Assembly (NCBI RefSeq): GCF_007556755.1
Contig: NZ_VJOO01000025.1
Coordinates: forward strand, 1 to 42,062
Origin: Tepidimonas fonticaldi
Lineage (GTDB): Bacteria > Pseudomonadota > Gammaproteobacteria > Burkholderiales > Burkholderiaceae_C
Length of the DNA: 42,062 bases
Reading direction: 5' to 3'
Below the pieces are notes generated by a model, which was not told the DNA's origin, did not search any database, and saw only the letters and a program-made list of their open reading frames with translations. The translations under genes were made by a program, and so were the position numbers. Shown here one piece after another: positions 28,237-39,205 of the stretch. Position 1 is the stretch's first letter, and every line of letters starts with the position of its first letter.

Positions 28237-29604
28237 ATGGCATCCGCCCTTACCGAAAAACTGTCGCGCCTGGTCAAGCAGATCCGCGGGCAGGCCCGCA
28301 TCACCGAGGCCAACGTGCAGGACATGCTGCGCGAGGTGCGCATGGCGCTGCTGGAGGCCGACGTCGCCCTGCCGGTGGTGCGCGACTTCATCGCCCGCGT
28401 CAAGGACAAGGCGCTGGGACAGGAGGTGGTCGGCTCGCTGACGCCCGGGCAGGCGCTGGTCGGCATCATCCACCGGGAACTGGCCGCCACGATGGGCGAG
28501 GGCGTGGCCGACGTCAACCTGGCCACGCAGCCGCCGGCGGTGATCCTGATGGCCGGCCTGCAGGGTGCCGGCAAGACCACCACCACCGCCAAGCTGGCCA
28601 AGTGGCTGATCGAGCGGCGCAAGAAGAAGGTGCTCACCGTCAGCGGCGACGTCTACCGCCCGGCGGCGATCGAGCAGCTGCGCACGGTGACCAAGCAGGC
28701 CGGGGCGGAGTGGTTCCCCAGCTCGCCGGACCAGAAGCCGCTGGACATCGCGCGCGCGGCGCTGGACCACGCGCGCAAGCACTACTTCGACGTGCTGATC
28801 GTCGACACCGCCGGGCGCCTGGCGATCGACGAGGCGATGATGCAGGAGATCCGCGCGCTGCACGCCGAGCTCAAGCCCGTCGAGACGCTGTTCGTCGTCG
28901 ACGCGATGCAGGGGCAGGACGCGGTCAACACCGCGCGCGCGTTCAAGGAGGCGCTGCCGCTGACCGGCATCGTGCTGACCAAGCTCGACGGCGACTCGCG
29001 TGGCGGGGCGGCGCTGTCGGTGCGCGCCGTCACCGGCGCGCCGATCAAGTTTGCGGGCGTCAGCGAAAAGATCGACGGGCTGGAGCTGTTCGACGCCGAG
29101 CGCCACGCCGGGCGCATCCTCGGCATGGGCGACATCGTCGCGCTGGTGGAGCAGGTCACCGCCGGGGTCGATCTGCAGCAGGCGCAGAAGCTCGCCGCCA
29201 AGGTCAAGAGCGGCGGCTTCGACCTGGAGGACTTCCTCGAGCAGATTCGGCAGATGAAGAAGATGGGGGGGCTGTCCAGCCTGCTGGACAAGCTGCCGGC
29301 GCAACTGGCGGCCAAGGCCGGCGACGCCGACCTCGACCGCGCCGAGAAGGACATCCGCCGCAAAGAGGGCATCATCTGTTCGATGACGCCCGAGGAGCGG
29401 CGCCGCCCCGAGCTCATCAAGGCCAGCCGCAAGCGCCGCATCGCCGCCGGCGCCGGCGTGCAGGTGCAGGAGGTCAATCGCCTGCTGAAGGAGTTCGAGC
29501 AGATGCAGGCGATGATGAAGAAGATGAAGGGCGGCGGCCTGATGAAGATGATGAAGCGCCTGGGCGGCATGAAGGGCCTGCCCGGCGGACTGCCAGGCCT
29601 GTGA
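28237..29604 (+). CDS. Signal recognition particle protein Ffh (SRP54)
   Basis: GTPase that, with 4.5S RNA, delivers nascent inner-membrane proteins to FtsY and SecYEG; 455 aa, standard length. N domain (1-90), G domain with P-loop GLQGAGKTT (107-115), DVYRPAAIEQL, VDTAGR and TKLDGDSRGGAALS, then the methionine-rich M domain (about 325-455; QMQAMMKKMKGGGLMKMMKR) that binds signal peptides and RNA. The 4.5S RNA gene (ffs) is not seen nearby. Confidence 0.97.
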   Translation: MASALTEKLSRLVKQIRGQARITEANVQDMLREVRMALLEADVALPVVRDFIARVKDKALGQEVVGSLTPGQALVGIIHRELAATMGEGVADVNLATQPPAVILMAGLQGAGKTTTTAKLAKWLIERRKKKVLTVSGDVYRPAAIEQLRTVTKQAGAEWFPSSPDQKPLDIARAALDHARKHYFDVLIVDTAGRLAIDEAMMQEIRALHAELKPVETLFVVDAMQGQDAVNTARAFKEALPLTGIVLTKLDGDSRGGAALSVRAVTGAPIKFAGVSEKIDGLELFDAERHAGRILGMGDIVALVEQVTAGVDLQQAQKLAAKVKSGGFDLEDFLEQIRQMKKMGGLSSLLDKLPAQLAAKAGDADLDRAEKDIRRKEGIICSMTPEERRRPELIKASRKRRIAAGAGVQVQEVNRLLKEFEQMQAMMKKMKGGGLMKMMKRLGGMKGLPGGLPGL

Positions 29605-29689
29605 CTGCGGGGCGGGTTCGCGGGCGCGGGCAGGGCCATTGATCCATCGCAAGCCCCGCCGGCGTTCGGCGGCGTAGGATGCGACCGCT

Positions 29690-30316
29690 GTGGTCACGAT
29701 CGAACTCCTGCTGACGGGGGTGGCGCTGGTGGCCGCCTTGGCCGTGCGGCCCTGGCGGCTGTTGCGCGGCCCCTTGCTCACGCCCACCCTGGCGTCGGCG
29801 GCGCTGCTGCCGTGGTGCTGGCTGTTGCCGCAGCATTTGCCGCAGGGCATGGCGGTACAGTTTTCCGGGGCCAGTCTGCTGGTGCTGATGCTCGGCTGGC
29901 CGCTGGCCGTGCCGGTGCTGGGCGGTGTGGCGGTCGCCGTGTGGTTGCTGGGCCACGCCGGCTGGGAGGCGGTGCTGTCGCAGTGGGTGTGGGTCGGGCT
30001 GGTGCCGGCCACGCTGGCCCTGCTGATCGGCTGGGCGCTGCGGCGCTGGCTGCCGCCCAATGTGTTCCTCTATACGCTGGGGCGCGGCTTTCTGGGCACC
30101 GCGGTGGCGCTGTTTGCCTCCGGCGCGCTGTACGAGGGCATCCACCACCTGATGGAAGGCGTCACCGTGCACGAGGCGTTGGTGGCGCGCTGGCTGATGG
30201 CCTGGGGCGATGCCTTCCTGACCGGGCTGTTTGCCGCGGTGTTCGTGGCGTTTGCCCCGCAGTGGCTGGCCACCTGGTCCGACGAGCGCTACCTGCGCCC
30301 GCCGCCCAAGGCGTGA
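29690..30316 (+). CDS. CbiM/COG3235-like predicted membrane permease
   Basis: 208 aa with about six hydrophobic helices. I think it belongs to the COG3235 / energy-coupling factor permease-like family (relatives of CbiM), based on the general wording of the C-terminal half (FLYTLGRGFLGTAVALF; WLMAWGDAFLTGLFAAVFVAF). Confidence in the exact family is moderate and no substrate can be named; the ATPase partners of an ECF transporter are not here. The start is a GTG at 29690 with AGGA about 10 bases upstream; no in-frame ATG is available near it. It follows ffh after 85 bases and converges on folA with a 12-base gap. Confidence 0.7.
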   Translation: MVTIELLLTGVALVAALAVRPWRLLRGPLLTPTLASAALLPWCWLLPQHLPQGMAVQFSGASLLVLMLGWPLAVPVLGGVAVAVWLLGHAGWEAVLSQWVWVGLVPATLALLIGWALRRWLPPNVFLYTLGRGFLGTAVALFASGALYEGIHHLMEGVTVHEALVARWLMAWGDAFLTGLFAAVFVAFAPQWLATWSDERYLRPPPKA

Positions 30317-30328
30317 TGCGGACGCGCT

Positions 30329-30862
30329 TCAATCCCGCTCGTAGGTCACGAAAGCAAATGGCAGCCCGTCGGCGCTGACGTGCGCCTCTCGCGCCGTCTC
30401 GCGCCAGCCGGGGCCGAGCGTCGGGGCGAAGGCGTCACCGTCAAAGGCGCGCTCGATTTCCGTGACGACGGCGCGGCGCGCCAGCGGCTCGGCCTGCGCA
30501 TAGACCTGCGCGCCGCCGATCACCCACACCTCCGCAGGCGGCTGCCCGTGCGGCCCGCGCAGCGTGCGGCAGTGCGCCAGCGCCGCCTCGAGGCTTTCCA
30601 CCGGCACCGCGCCGGCGGCGGCCAGTTCCGCCGCGCGCGCCGCGTCGCGCGTCAGCACCAAGTTGACGCGCCCCGGCAGCGGGCGAAAGCGCGGCGGCAG
30701 CGATGCCCACGTCGTGCGCCCCATGATGACCGGGCAGCCCTGCGTCAGCCGGCGGAAGTGCGCCAGATCCTCCGGCAGGTGCCAGGGCATTGCGGGGTGG
30801 CCGTCGCGGGTGCAGCCGATGACACCGTTGGCGGCCCGGGCGAGGATCAGGTTCAGTCGCAT
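30329..30862 (-). CDS. Dihydrofolate reductase (FolA)
   Basis: Reduces dihydrofolate to tetrahydrofolate with NADPH; 177 aa. Landmarks: LNLILARAANGVIG at the start, MPWHLPEDLAHFRRLT with the catalytic Asp32 (E. coli Asp27 position), VIMGRTTWASLP, NLVLTRD and VIGGAQVYAQAEPLA. The Met20-type loop between VIG and MPW has eight residues, four more than in E. coli. The start is the ATG at 30862; upstream in the same frame is only a shadow of the aldolase gene. 26 bases downstream of the aldolase gene. Confidence 0.94.
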   Translation of the reverse strand: MRLNLILARAANGVIGCTRDGHPAMPWHLPEDLAHFRRLTQGCPVIMGRTTWASLPPRFRPLPGRVNLVLTRDAARAAELAAAGAVPVESLEAALAHCRTLRGPHGQPPAEVWVIGGAQVYAQAEPLARRAVVTEIERAFDGDAFAPTLGPGWRETAREAHVSADGLPFAFVTYERD

Positions 30863-30888
30863 GGCGGCGCGCGCGTTCAGGGGCGCGT

Positions 30889-31695
30889 TCAGGTTCGAAA
30901 TGGCGCCAGCGCCGCGGCGGCGGCCGCCTTGAGCAGCAGGGCGTCCACGCCCACGGCAACGAAGCAGGCGCCGGCTTGCAGCCAGCGCCGTGCCGCCTCG
31001 GGCGGCGGGGCGATGATGCCAGCGGCCTTGCCCGCGGCACGGATGCGGGCGATGCCCTGGGCGATGGCCGCCTGCACCTCGGGATGGTCCGGGTGGCCGG
31101 GGTGGCCCATGCTCGCACTCAGATCCGCCGGGCCGATGAACACGCCATCCACGCCGGGGGTGGCGGCGATCGCGTCCAAGTGGTGCAGGGCCTGCACCGT
31201 CTCGGCCTGCACCAGCACGCAAATCTGCTCGTTGGCCTCGTGCACATAGGCGGGGTAGTCCTGCCAGCGCGAAGCCCGCGCCAGCGCGCTGCCCATGCCG
31301 CGCACGCCCTGCGGCGGGTAGAGGGCCGCCCGCACGACCTGGGCGGCTTGCTCCGGGGTGTCCACCATGGGCACCAGCAGTGTCTGCACGCCGATGTCCA
31401 AATACTGTTTGATCAGCGTGGTGCCGACGTCCCCCGTGCCGATCGGTACGCGCACCACGGGGTGGGGCACGGCACGTCCCGGGGGCAGGGCCGCGCTGCC
31501 GCTGGCGATGGCCTGAAGCTGCGCCAGCGTGCGGCGCACATCGTTGGGGGCATGTTCGCCGTCGATCAGCAGCCAGTCGTACCCGACGCTCGCCAGCAGT
31601 TCGGCGCTGTAGGGGTCGGCCAGACCCAGCCACAGCCCGATCTGCGGCTGTCCGGCGGCCAGGGCCTGCTTGAAGGCGTTGCGCGGTGTGTGCAT
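30889..31695 (-). CDS. HpcH/HpaI family aldolase
   Basis: Class II pyruvate-dependent aldolase family, 268 aa. Family residues visible: His48 (LLIDGEH), Arg82 (VVRVP), the metal ligands Glu165 (VQAET) and Asp191 ([10 protein letters not shown]), and the hydrophobic substrate region [17 protein letters not shown]. In E. coli the enzyme splits 4-hydroxy-2-oxoheptanedioate to pyruvate and succinate semialdehyde; no other hydroxyphenylacetate genes are near, so the natural substrate is open (2-keto-3-deoxy sugar acids are an alternative). The start is the ATG at 31695; the longer frame to 31782 lacks family similarity and runs over the promoter region. Upstream of folA and divergent from the nitronate monooxygenase gene. 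Confidence 0.88.
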   Translation of the reverse strand: MHTPRNAFKQALAAGQPQIGLWLGLADPYSAELLASVGYDWLLIDGEHAPNDVRRTLAQLQAIASGSAALPPGRAVPHPVVRVPIGTGDVGTTLIKQYLDIGVQTLLVPMVDTPEQAAQVVRAALYPPQGVRGMGSALARASRWQDYPAYVHEANEQICVLVQAETVQALHHLDAIAATPGVDGVFIGPADLSASMGHPGHPDHPEVQAAIAQGIARIRAAGKAAGIIAPPPEAARRWLQAGACFVAVGVDALLLKAAAAAALAPFRT

Positions 31696-31707
31696 CCGGG
31701 CAGCATA
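31696..31707 (-). promoter_or_regulatory. Possible -10 for a leaderless aldolase mRNA
   Basis: On the minus strand TATGCT (31707-31702) is followed by six bases (GCCCGG) and the ATG at 31695. Same geometry as for crcB, the YpjD-like gene and the nitronate monooxygenase gene. No ribosome-binding site or -35 is visible. Confidence 0.35.
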
Positions 31708-31779
31708 CCGCAGCCAGGGCGGGCCGGCGGTGGGTGGCCGTGTGCCCTCGGTGACCTCGGTGTGCCCCAGCGTGTGCCC

Positions 31780-31791
31780 CACAATCGGGCC
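31780..31791 (+). promoter_or_regulatory. Possible -10 for a leaderless nitronate monooxygenase mRNA
   Basis: CACAAT (31780-31785) is followed by six bases (CGGGCC) and the ATG at 31792. It is the only A/T-rich patch nearby. A direct repeat GTGTGCCCCA (31760-31769 and 31772-31781) lies just upstream and partly overlaps it. Confidence 0.35.
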
Positions 31792-32850
31792 ATGGACGAT
31801 TTGCTCGACCGGCTGGGCCTGCGCCTGCCCATCATCCAGGCGCCGATGGCGGGTTCGCAGGGGAGCGACCTGGCGCTGGCGGTCACGGCGGCGGGGGGCT
31901 TGGGCTCGTTGCCGACGGCGACGCTGTCACCCGACGCGCTGCGCGCGGAACTGCGGCGGCTGCGCGACGGGGCGCGCGGGCCGTGGGCGGTGAACTTCTT
32001 TTGCCACGCGCCGCCGGGGCACGATGCGGCGCGCGAGGCCGCGTGGATGGCGCGGCTGGCACCGCACTACCGTGCCGCGGGGCTGGCCCCACCGGCCGGG
32101 CCGGCCGTGGCCGCGCGGGCGCCGTTCGATGCCGCGGTGGCGGAGCTGGTGGCGCCTTACCGGCCGCCGGTGGTGAGCTTTCACTTCGGCCTGCCGGCGC
32201 CGGATCTGTTGGCCCGGGTCAAGTCCTGGGGCGCGGTGGTGCTGTCGTCGGCCACTACGGTGGACGAGGCCCGCTGGCTGGAGGCGCACGGTGCCGACGC
32301 CATCATCGCCCAGGGGCTGGAGGCGGGCGGCCACCGCGGCATGTTCCTGACCGACGACCCGTCCACGCAGTTGGGGACCCTGGCGCTGCTGCCGCAGGTG
32401 GTGCGGGCCGTGCAGGTGCCGGTGATCGCCGCGGGTGGCATAGCGGACGCCGCCGGGGTGGCGGCGGCGCGGGCGCTGGGCGCAGCCGCGGTGCAGGTCG
32501 GCACCGCCTACCTGCTGTGCCCGGAGGCCTCGCCCCATCCGCTGCACCGCGCCGCGCTGCAGGGGCCGGGCGCGGCGCATACGGCGCTGACCAATGTCTT
32601 TACCGGCCGGCCGGCGCGCGGCATCGTCAACCGCGCGATGCGCGCGCTGGCCGACGGCGCGGTGGGGTGGTGTGCCGATGCGCCGGCCTTTCCGCTCGCC
32701 GCCCATGGGCTGGCACCGCTGCGCGCACAGGCCGAGGCGGCCGGGCGCGACGACTGGACGCCGCTGTGGGCGGGGCAGGCGGCGCCGCTGTGCCGCCCGC
32801 AGCCTGCGGCGGATCTGACCCGGGCCCTCGCGGCGGGCTGGGCCCCGTAA
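31792..32850 (+). CDS. Nitronate monooxygenase (2-nitropropane dioxygenase family)
   Basis: FMN-dependent TIM-barrel enzyme that oxidises alkyl nitronates such as propionate 3-nitronate; 352 aa. Landmarks: [12 protein letters not shown] at the N-terminus, VSFHFGLP with His131 at the catalytic histidine position, GLEAGGHRG (175-183), and the FMN phosphate site [20 protein letters not shown] with VQVGTAYLL. Starts at the ATG at 31792; the frame extends upstream only as an antisense shadow of the aldolase gene. It ends 33 bases before alaS. Confidence 0.9.
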   Translation: MDDLLDRLGLRLPIIQAPMAGSQGSDLALAVTAAGGLGSLPTATLSPDALRAELRRLRDGARGPWAVNFFCHAPPGHDAAREAAWMARLAPHYRAAGLAPPAGPAVAARAPFDAAVAELVAPYRPPVVSFHFGLPAPDLLARVKSWGAVVLSSATTVDEARWLEAHGADAIIAQGLEAGGHRGMFLTDDPSTQLGTLALLPQVVRAVQVPVIAAGGIADAAGVAAARALGAAAVQVGTAYLLCPEASPHPLHRAALQGPGAAHTALTNVFTGRPARGIVNRAMRALADGAVGWCADAPAFPLAAHGLAPLRAQAEAAGRDDWTPLWAGQAAPLCRPQPAADLTRALAAGWAP

Positions 32851-32853
32851 AAT
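32848..32853 (+). promoter_or_regulatory. Likely -10 of alaS
   Basis: TAAAAT, five of six bases of the -10 consensus, overlaps the stop codon of the nitronate monooxygenase gene and lies 30 bases before the alaS ATG. Predicted start near 32860. No -35 match; no clear ribosome-binding site before alaS. Confidence 0.45.
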
Positions 32854-32883
32854 GAAGGGTTACCCCAACGCTTCCCGACCGAC

Positions 32884-35523
<2,640 letters not shown>

Positions 35524-35538
35524 CGGCGGCAGCGGGGT

Positions 35539-36498
35539 CTAGCCCGCCCGATCGTCGCCTGCTCGGCCTTTGCCTGCTGAGGCAGCGTCCGCGTCGGGCG
35601 GGTGGTCCTGCACATGCTCGACGAAGCGCCGCGCCGCCAGCGACAGGCGCCGGTCGCTGCGCCAGACCAGCAGCCAGCGCCGCTCGATCGGAAAGCCCGC
35701 CACGGGCAGCACGGCCACGCCGTCCTGGGCCGGGTCTTCGGCCAGGGCATGCCGCGACAGCACGGCCAGCCCCAGGCCCGCGGCCACGGCGTGCTTGATG
35801 GCCTCGTTGCTGCCCAGCGTCGCGCGCAGCGCCGGGGTCAGGCCGTGCGTGCGCAGGTAGGCCTCGGTCGCCAGACGGGTGCCGGAGCCGGCTTCGCGCA
35901 TCAGCATGGGCTGGCCGTCCAGCGACTTGCGGGGCACGCGCCGCGCGCCGGCCCACGGATGCCCGGCCGGCCCGATCAGCACCAGCGGATTGCGCATCAG
36001 GGGCACGCTCTGCAGGGGCAGGTTGTCCGGCGGCATCATCATCACGGCCAGCTCGGTCTCGTCCTGGCGCAGGCGGCGCACCACCGCGTCGCGGTTGTCC
36101 ACGGCCAGCTCGATTTCGATGCCCGGGTGGCTGTCGGTGTAGCGGCGCAGCCAGCGGGCGATGAAGTACTCCGTCGTCGTCACGCCGGCGATGCGCAGCA
36201 GACCGCGCTCCAGGCCGTGCAGGGCCTGCAGGTCCTCCTCGAAGCGCTGCCAGCGCGCAAACATGTCCAGCGCCGTCTCCTGCAGCAGGCGCGCGGCCTC
36301 GGTGGGGCGGATGCCGCGCCCGGCCGGCTCCACCAGCGCAGTGTCCAGCGCCGATTGCAGCTCGTGGATTTGGGCGGAGACGGTGGGCTGCGTCAGGTGC
36401 AGCTCGCCCGCCGCGCGGGTGATGGAGCCCAGTCGAACCACGGCCTCCAGGGTGCGCAATTGGTGGAAGGTGACACGCGGGGGGCGGATTTTGTTCAT
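35539..36498 (-). CDS. LysR family transcriptional regulator
   Basis: 319 aa. Winged helix-turn-helix at residues 9-67 (FHQLRTLEAVVRLGSITRAAGELHLTQ is split by the turn before PTVSAQI), then the type 2 periplasmic-binding effector domain (about 95-300; LRIAGVTTTEYFIARWL). The wording, especially of the DNA-binding domain, resembles CbbR/CysB-like regulators, but no Calvin-cycle genes are here. It is divergent from the isocitrate dehydrogenase gene with a T-N11-A box in the gap, so it probably controls itself and that gene. Convergent with alaS (15-base gap). Confidence 0.9.
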   Translation of the reverse strand: MNKIRPPRVTFHQLRTLEAVVRLGSITRAAGELHLTQPTVSAQIHELQSALDTALVEPAGRGIRPTEAARLLQETALDMFARWQRFEEDLQALHGLERGLLRIAGVTTTEYFIARWLRRYTDSHPGIEIELAVDNRDAVVRRLRQDETELAVMMMPPDNLPLQSVPLMRNPLVLIGPAGHPWAGARRVPRKSLDGQPMLMREAGSGTRLATEAYLRTHGLTPALRATLGSNEAIKHAVAAGLGLAVLSRHALAEDPAQDGVAVLPVAGFPIERRWLLVWRSDRRLSLAARRFVEHVQDHPPDADAASAGKGRAGDDRAG

Positions 36499-36517
36499 CG
36501 AAAAACGTCTATGTAAA

Positions 36518-36536
36518 AAATCAAAAATGATGATTT
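36518..36536. promoter_or_regulatory. LysR-type operator between the regulator and isocitrate dehydrogenase genes
   Basis: AAATCA, seven bases, TGATTT: a perfect inverted repeat containing T-N11-A (T36521 to A36533) and ATC-N9-GAT, the classic LysR box. It lies 20 bases from the LysR start and about 63 bases before the isocitrate dehydrogenase ATG, in the A/T-rich part of the gap. TTGAAG at 36535-36540 could act as a -35 for the latter, with a poor -10 (CACACT, 36558-36563). Confidence 0.7.
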
Positions 36537-36598
36537 GAAGTCGATGACATGATTGGCCACACTGCGCCCATCGTCAACCCCCTCGACAAGGAATCGAG

Positions 36599-38059
36599 AT
36601 GAGCGAACTGGTCCCCATCACCGTCGCGCGCGGCGACGGCATCGGCCCCGAGATCATGGACGCCACGCTGCGCGTGCTGCAGGCCGCCGGCGCGCGCATC
36701 GCGCCGGAGTTCATCGAGATCGGCGAGCAGCAGTACCTGGCCGGCCACAGCTCCGGCATCACGCCGGAGGCCTGGGACAGCCTGCGCCGCACCCGCGTCT
36801 TCCTGAAAAGCCCGATCACCACGCCGCAGGGCGGCGGCTTCAAGAGCCTCAACGTCACCATCCGCAAGACGCTGGGCCTGTACGCCAACGTGCGCCCGTG
36901 CGTGAGCTACGCGCCGTTCGTGCGCACGCTGCACCCGAAGATGAACCTGGTCATCGTGCGCGAGAACGAGGAAGACCTCTACGCCGGCATCGAGCATCGC
37001 CAGACCGACGAGGTGTTCCAGTGCCTGAAGCTCATCACCCGCCCGGGCTGCGAGAAGATCGTGCGCTACGCCTTCGAGTATGCGCGCCGCCACGGCCGCC
37101 GGAAGGTGACCTGCATGACCAAGGACAACATCATGAAGATGACCGATGGGCTGTTCCATCGCGTCTTCGACGAGATCGCGTCCGACTACCCCGAGATCGA
37201 GACCGAGCACCTGATCATCGACATCGGCGCGGCGCGGCTGGCCACGCGGCCGGAGCGCTTCGACGTCATCGTCACGCCCAACCTCTACGGCGACATTCTG
37301 TCCGACATCGCCGCGGAGCTGACCGGCTCGGTGGGGCTGGCGCCCAGCGCCAACATCGGCGACCACGTGGCCATGTTCGAGGCCATCCACGGCAGCGCGC
37401 CGGACATCGCCGGCAAGGGCATCGCCAATCCGTCGGGCCTGCTGCTGGCCGCCGTGCTGATGCTGGTGCACATCGGCCAGCCGGCGGTGGCCGAGACGAT
37501 CCACAACGCCTGGCTGCGCACGATCGAGGACGGCGTGCACACCGCCGAGCTGCACGGCACGCTGTCGATCGGGCGGCCGTTCGGCAGCATGGACTTCGCC
37601 GACGCGGTGATCGAGCGGCTGGGTCAGCGGCCGGAGAAGCTCACCCCGGTGCAGTACGGCGACGCGCCGGCCGCCGTGCCGCGCGCCCCGCTGCCACGCG
37701 CGCCGCAGGCGCGCCCGCGTGCGGCCAAGGCGCTGGTGGGGGTGGACGTGTTCGTGCACGCCGCCGGCGTCAGCGCCGACTTCCTGGCCGGCCAGCTGGT
37801 CGCGCTGGCGGTGCCGCCGCTGGCCCTGCAGATGATCACCAACCGCGGCGTCAAGGTCTGGCCCGGCGGCTTTCCGGAGACCTTCTGCACCGACCACTGG
37901 CGCTGCCGCTTCGTCGGCCCGGACGGCAGCCCGATCACGCACGCCGACATCCTGGCGCTGCTGCAGGCGCTGGTGGCGCGCGGCATCGACGTCATCAAGA
38001 CCGAAAACCTCTGCACCTTCGACGGCGAGCGCGGTTACGCGCTGGGCCAGGGGCAGTGA
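36599..38059 (+). CDS. NADP-type isocitrate dehydrogenase, long form with extra C-terminal domain
   Basis: Converts isocitrate to 2-oxoglutarate with NAD(P); 486 aa. The beta-decarboxylating dehydrogenase core (1-350) has FKSLNVTIRK (substrate serine at residue 83), RENEEDLYAG, the catalytic lysine in TKDNIMK (Lys175), NLYGDILSDIAAEL and HGSAPDIAGKGIANP. After a Pro/Arg/Ala linker (353-378; PRAPLPRAPQARPRA) comes a C-terminal domain (379-486) as in the Thermus thermophilus and Rickettsia enzymes; E. coli Icd lacks it. AAGGA lies 7 bases before the ATG. Cofactor preference is inferred from the family. Divergent from a LysR gene that may regulate it. Confidence 0.88.
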   Translation: MSELVPITVARGDGIGPEIMDATLRVLQAAGARIAPEFIEIGEQQYLAGHSSGITPEAWDSLRRTRVFLKSPITTPQGGGFKSLNVTIRKTLGLYANVRPCVSYAPFVRTLHPKMNLVIVRENEEDLYAGIEHRQTDEVFQCLKLITRPGCEKIVRYAFEYARRHGRRKVTCMTKDNIMKMTDGLFHRVFDEIASDYPEIETEHLIIDIGAARLATRPERFDVIVTPNLYGDILSDIAAELTGSVGLAPSANIGDHVAMFEAIHGSAPDIAGKGIANPSGLLLAAVLMLVHIGQPAVAETIHNAWLRTIEDGVHTAELHGTLSIGRPFGSMDFADAVIERLGQRPEKLTPVQYGDAPAAVPRAPLPRAPQARPRAAKALVGVDVFVHAAGVSADFLAGQLVALAVPPLALQMITNRGVKVWPGGFPETFCTDHWRCRFVGPDGSPITHADILALLQALVARGIDVIKTENLCTFDGERGYALGQGQ

Positions 38060-38089
38060 CGCGCCCGGGCGGGGGCGGGACGCGGGCGG

Positions 38090-39205
38090 TCAGCGCAGCC
38101 GCCGCGCCAGCGGGCGCTCCACCGCGTGCTCGAACGCCCAGGCTAGCAGCAGACTGGCGGCCCAGCACCCCGTAGCCAGCGCCCACGCGTGCGCGGCGAG
38201 CGCCGGCCACCGCGCCAGCGCCGCATTACCCACCAGCACCGCCGAATAGTGGGTGAGGAACAGGGCATACGAGCGGTCCGCCCCGGTGGCCATCCCAGCG
38301 GCCACCGCGGCGGTCAGCCGGGCGGCCCACCCGCGCGCCCACTTGGACGCCGCGCCGGACGCTTGGCTGCGCGGCGCGAACGACGCTGGATCAGTCGACG
38401 CCGAGCCGGGTGTCCCCGGGCGCGCCCACCCCGCCAGCAGCACGGCCACCCCCAGCGAGAGGGCGATGCGGTCGCGCCACTCCACGGCCAAGGCCGCGGC
38501 ACCGATGGCGACGATCGCCATCGACCACGGCCAACGCGGTCCGCGCACCGCCTGGGCCGCCAGCACCCCCAACCCGTAACTGCCGATGAAGTAGAGCGCC
38601 CACAAATCCAGATCCGGGTGGCGGTTGACGTGCAGCAGCGACACGGCGATGCAGCCGATCAGCAGCGCCAGGGCCAGGACGTTGCGCCGCGGCGCGGGCG
38701 CCAGCTGGGTGGCGATCCAGGCCAGCCCAGCCACCAGCGCGTAGAGCTGAAAATCGATGGCCACATACCACGCCCCGGCGGCGATGGCCGGTACCTCGAC
38801 GATGTCGTGCAGCAGCAGCGCGTGGGCCAACCAGGTGCCCGGCGTGGCCGACTGCAAGCGCAGGTCGTCGGACAGCCAGGGGCGCAGCAGGGTGGCCATC
38901 CCCGCCGCCAGCGCCATCGCGACCAGGAATGGCGGCACCAGACGCCGGTAGCGCTGGAGCACCGCGGTCCGCAGCAGCCGCCCATCGGTGGGCCGCAGCA
39001 GCGTGCCCGCCGCCAAAAAGCCGCCCACCACCAAAAACACCTGCACCGCCTTGCGGGCGTGGTCGTACAGGGCGTCGGCCAGGGCTGGCGCCTGGGTCCA
39101 CAGGGCGTCCGACAGGGGGCCGTAGGCCGACAGGTGGTGCCAGACGATGCACTGCGCGGCCAGCACCTTCAGCGCATCGACCAGGGGTTGGCGCGCGCGG
39201 GTCAT
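38090..39205 (-). CDS. Acyltransferase 3 family membrane protein
   Basis: 371 aa, about ten membrane helices, with the family opening DALKVLAAQCIVWHHL (conserved histidine) and a conserved FLVVGGFLAAG segment. Such enzymes add acetyl or other acyl groups to cell-surface sugars, lipids or peptides; the acceptor is unknown. The ATG at 39205 overlaps the stop of the upstream pseudouridine synthase gene (ATGA), so it is the last gene of the trmB-ribD-rluA-type unit. There is a Ser/Ala-rich hydrophilic loop (about residues 270-295) that looks variable. Confidence 0.85.
   Translation of the reverse strand: MTRARQPLVDALKVLAAQCIVWHHLSAYGPLSDALWTQAPALADALYDHARKAVQVFLVVGGFLAAGTLLRPTDGRLLRTAVLQRYRRLVPPFLVAMALAAGMATLLRPWLSDDLRLQSATPGTWLAHALLLHDIVEVPAIAAGAWYVAIDFQLYALVAGLAWIATQLAPAPRRNVLALALLIGCIAVSLLHVNRHPDLDLWALYFIGSYGLGVLAAQAVRGPRWPWSMAIVAIGAAALAVEWRDRIALSLGVAVLLAGWARPGTPGSASTDPASFAPRSQASGAASKWARGWAARLTAAVAAGMATGADRSYALFLTHYSAVLVGNAALARWPALAAHAWALATGCWAASLLLAWAFEHAVERPLARRLR

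Noticed and set aside
29605-29689. Terminator or RNA gene after ffh
   Set aside because: The 85 bases hold only GC-rich sequence without a stem followed by a T tract; it appears to be plain leader for the next gene.
30880-30905. tRNA-like GGTTCGAAAT segment
   Set aside because: It spans the folA-aldolase gap and the aldolase end; no acceptor or anticodon stem can be formed around it.
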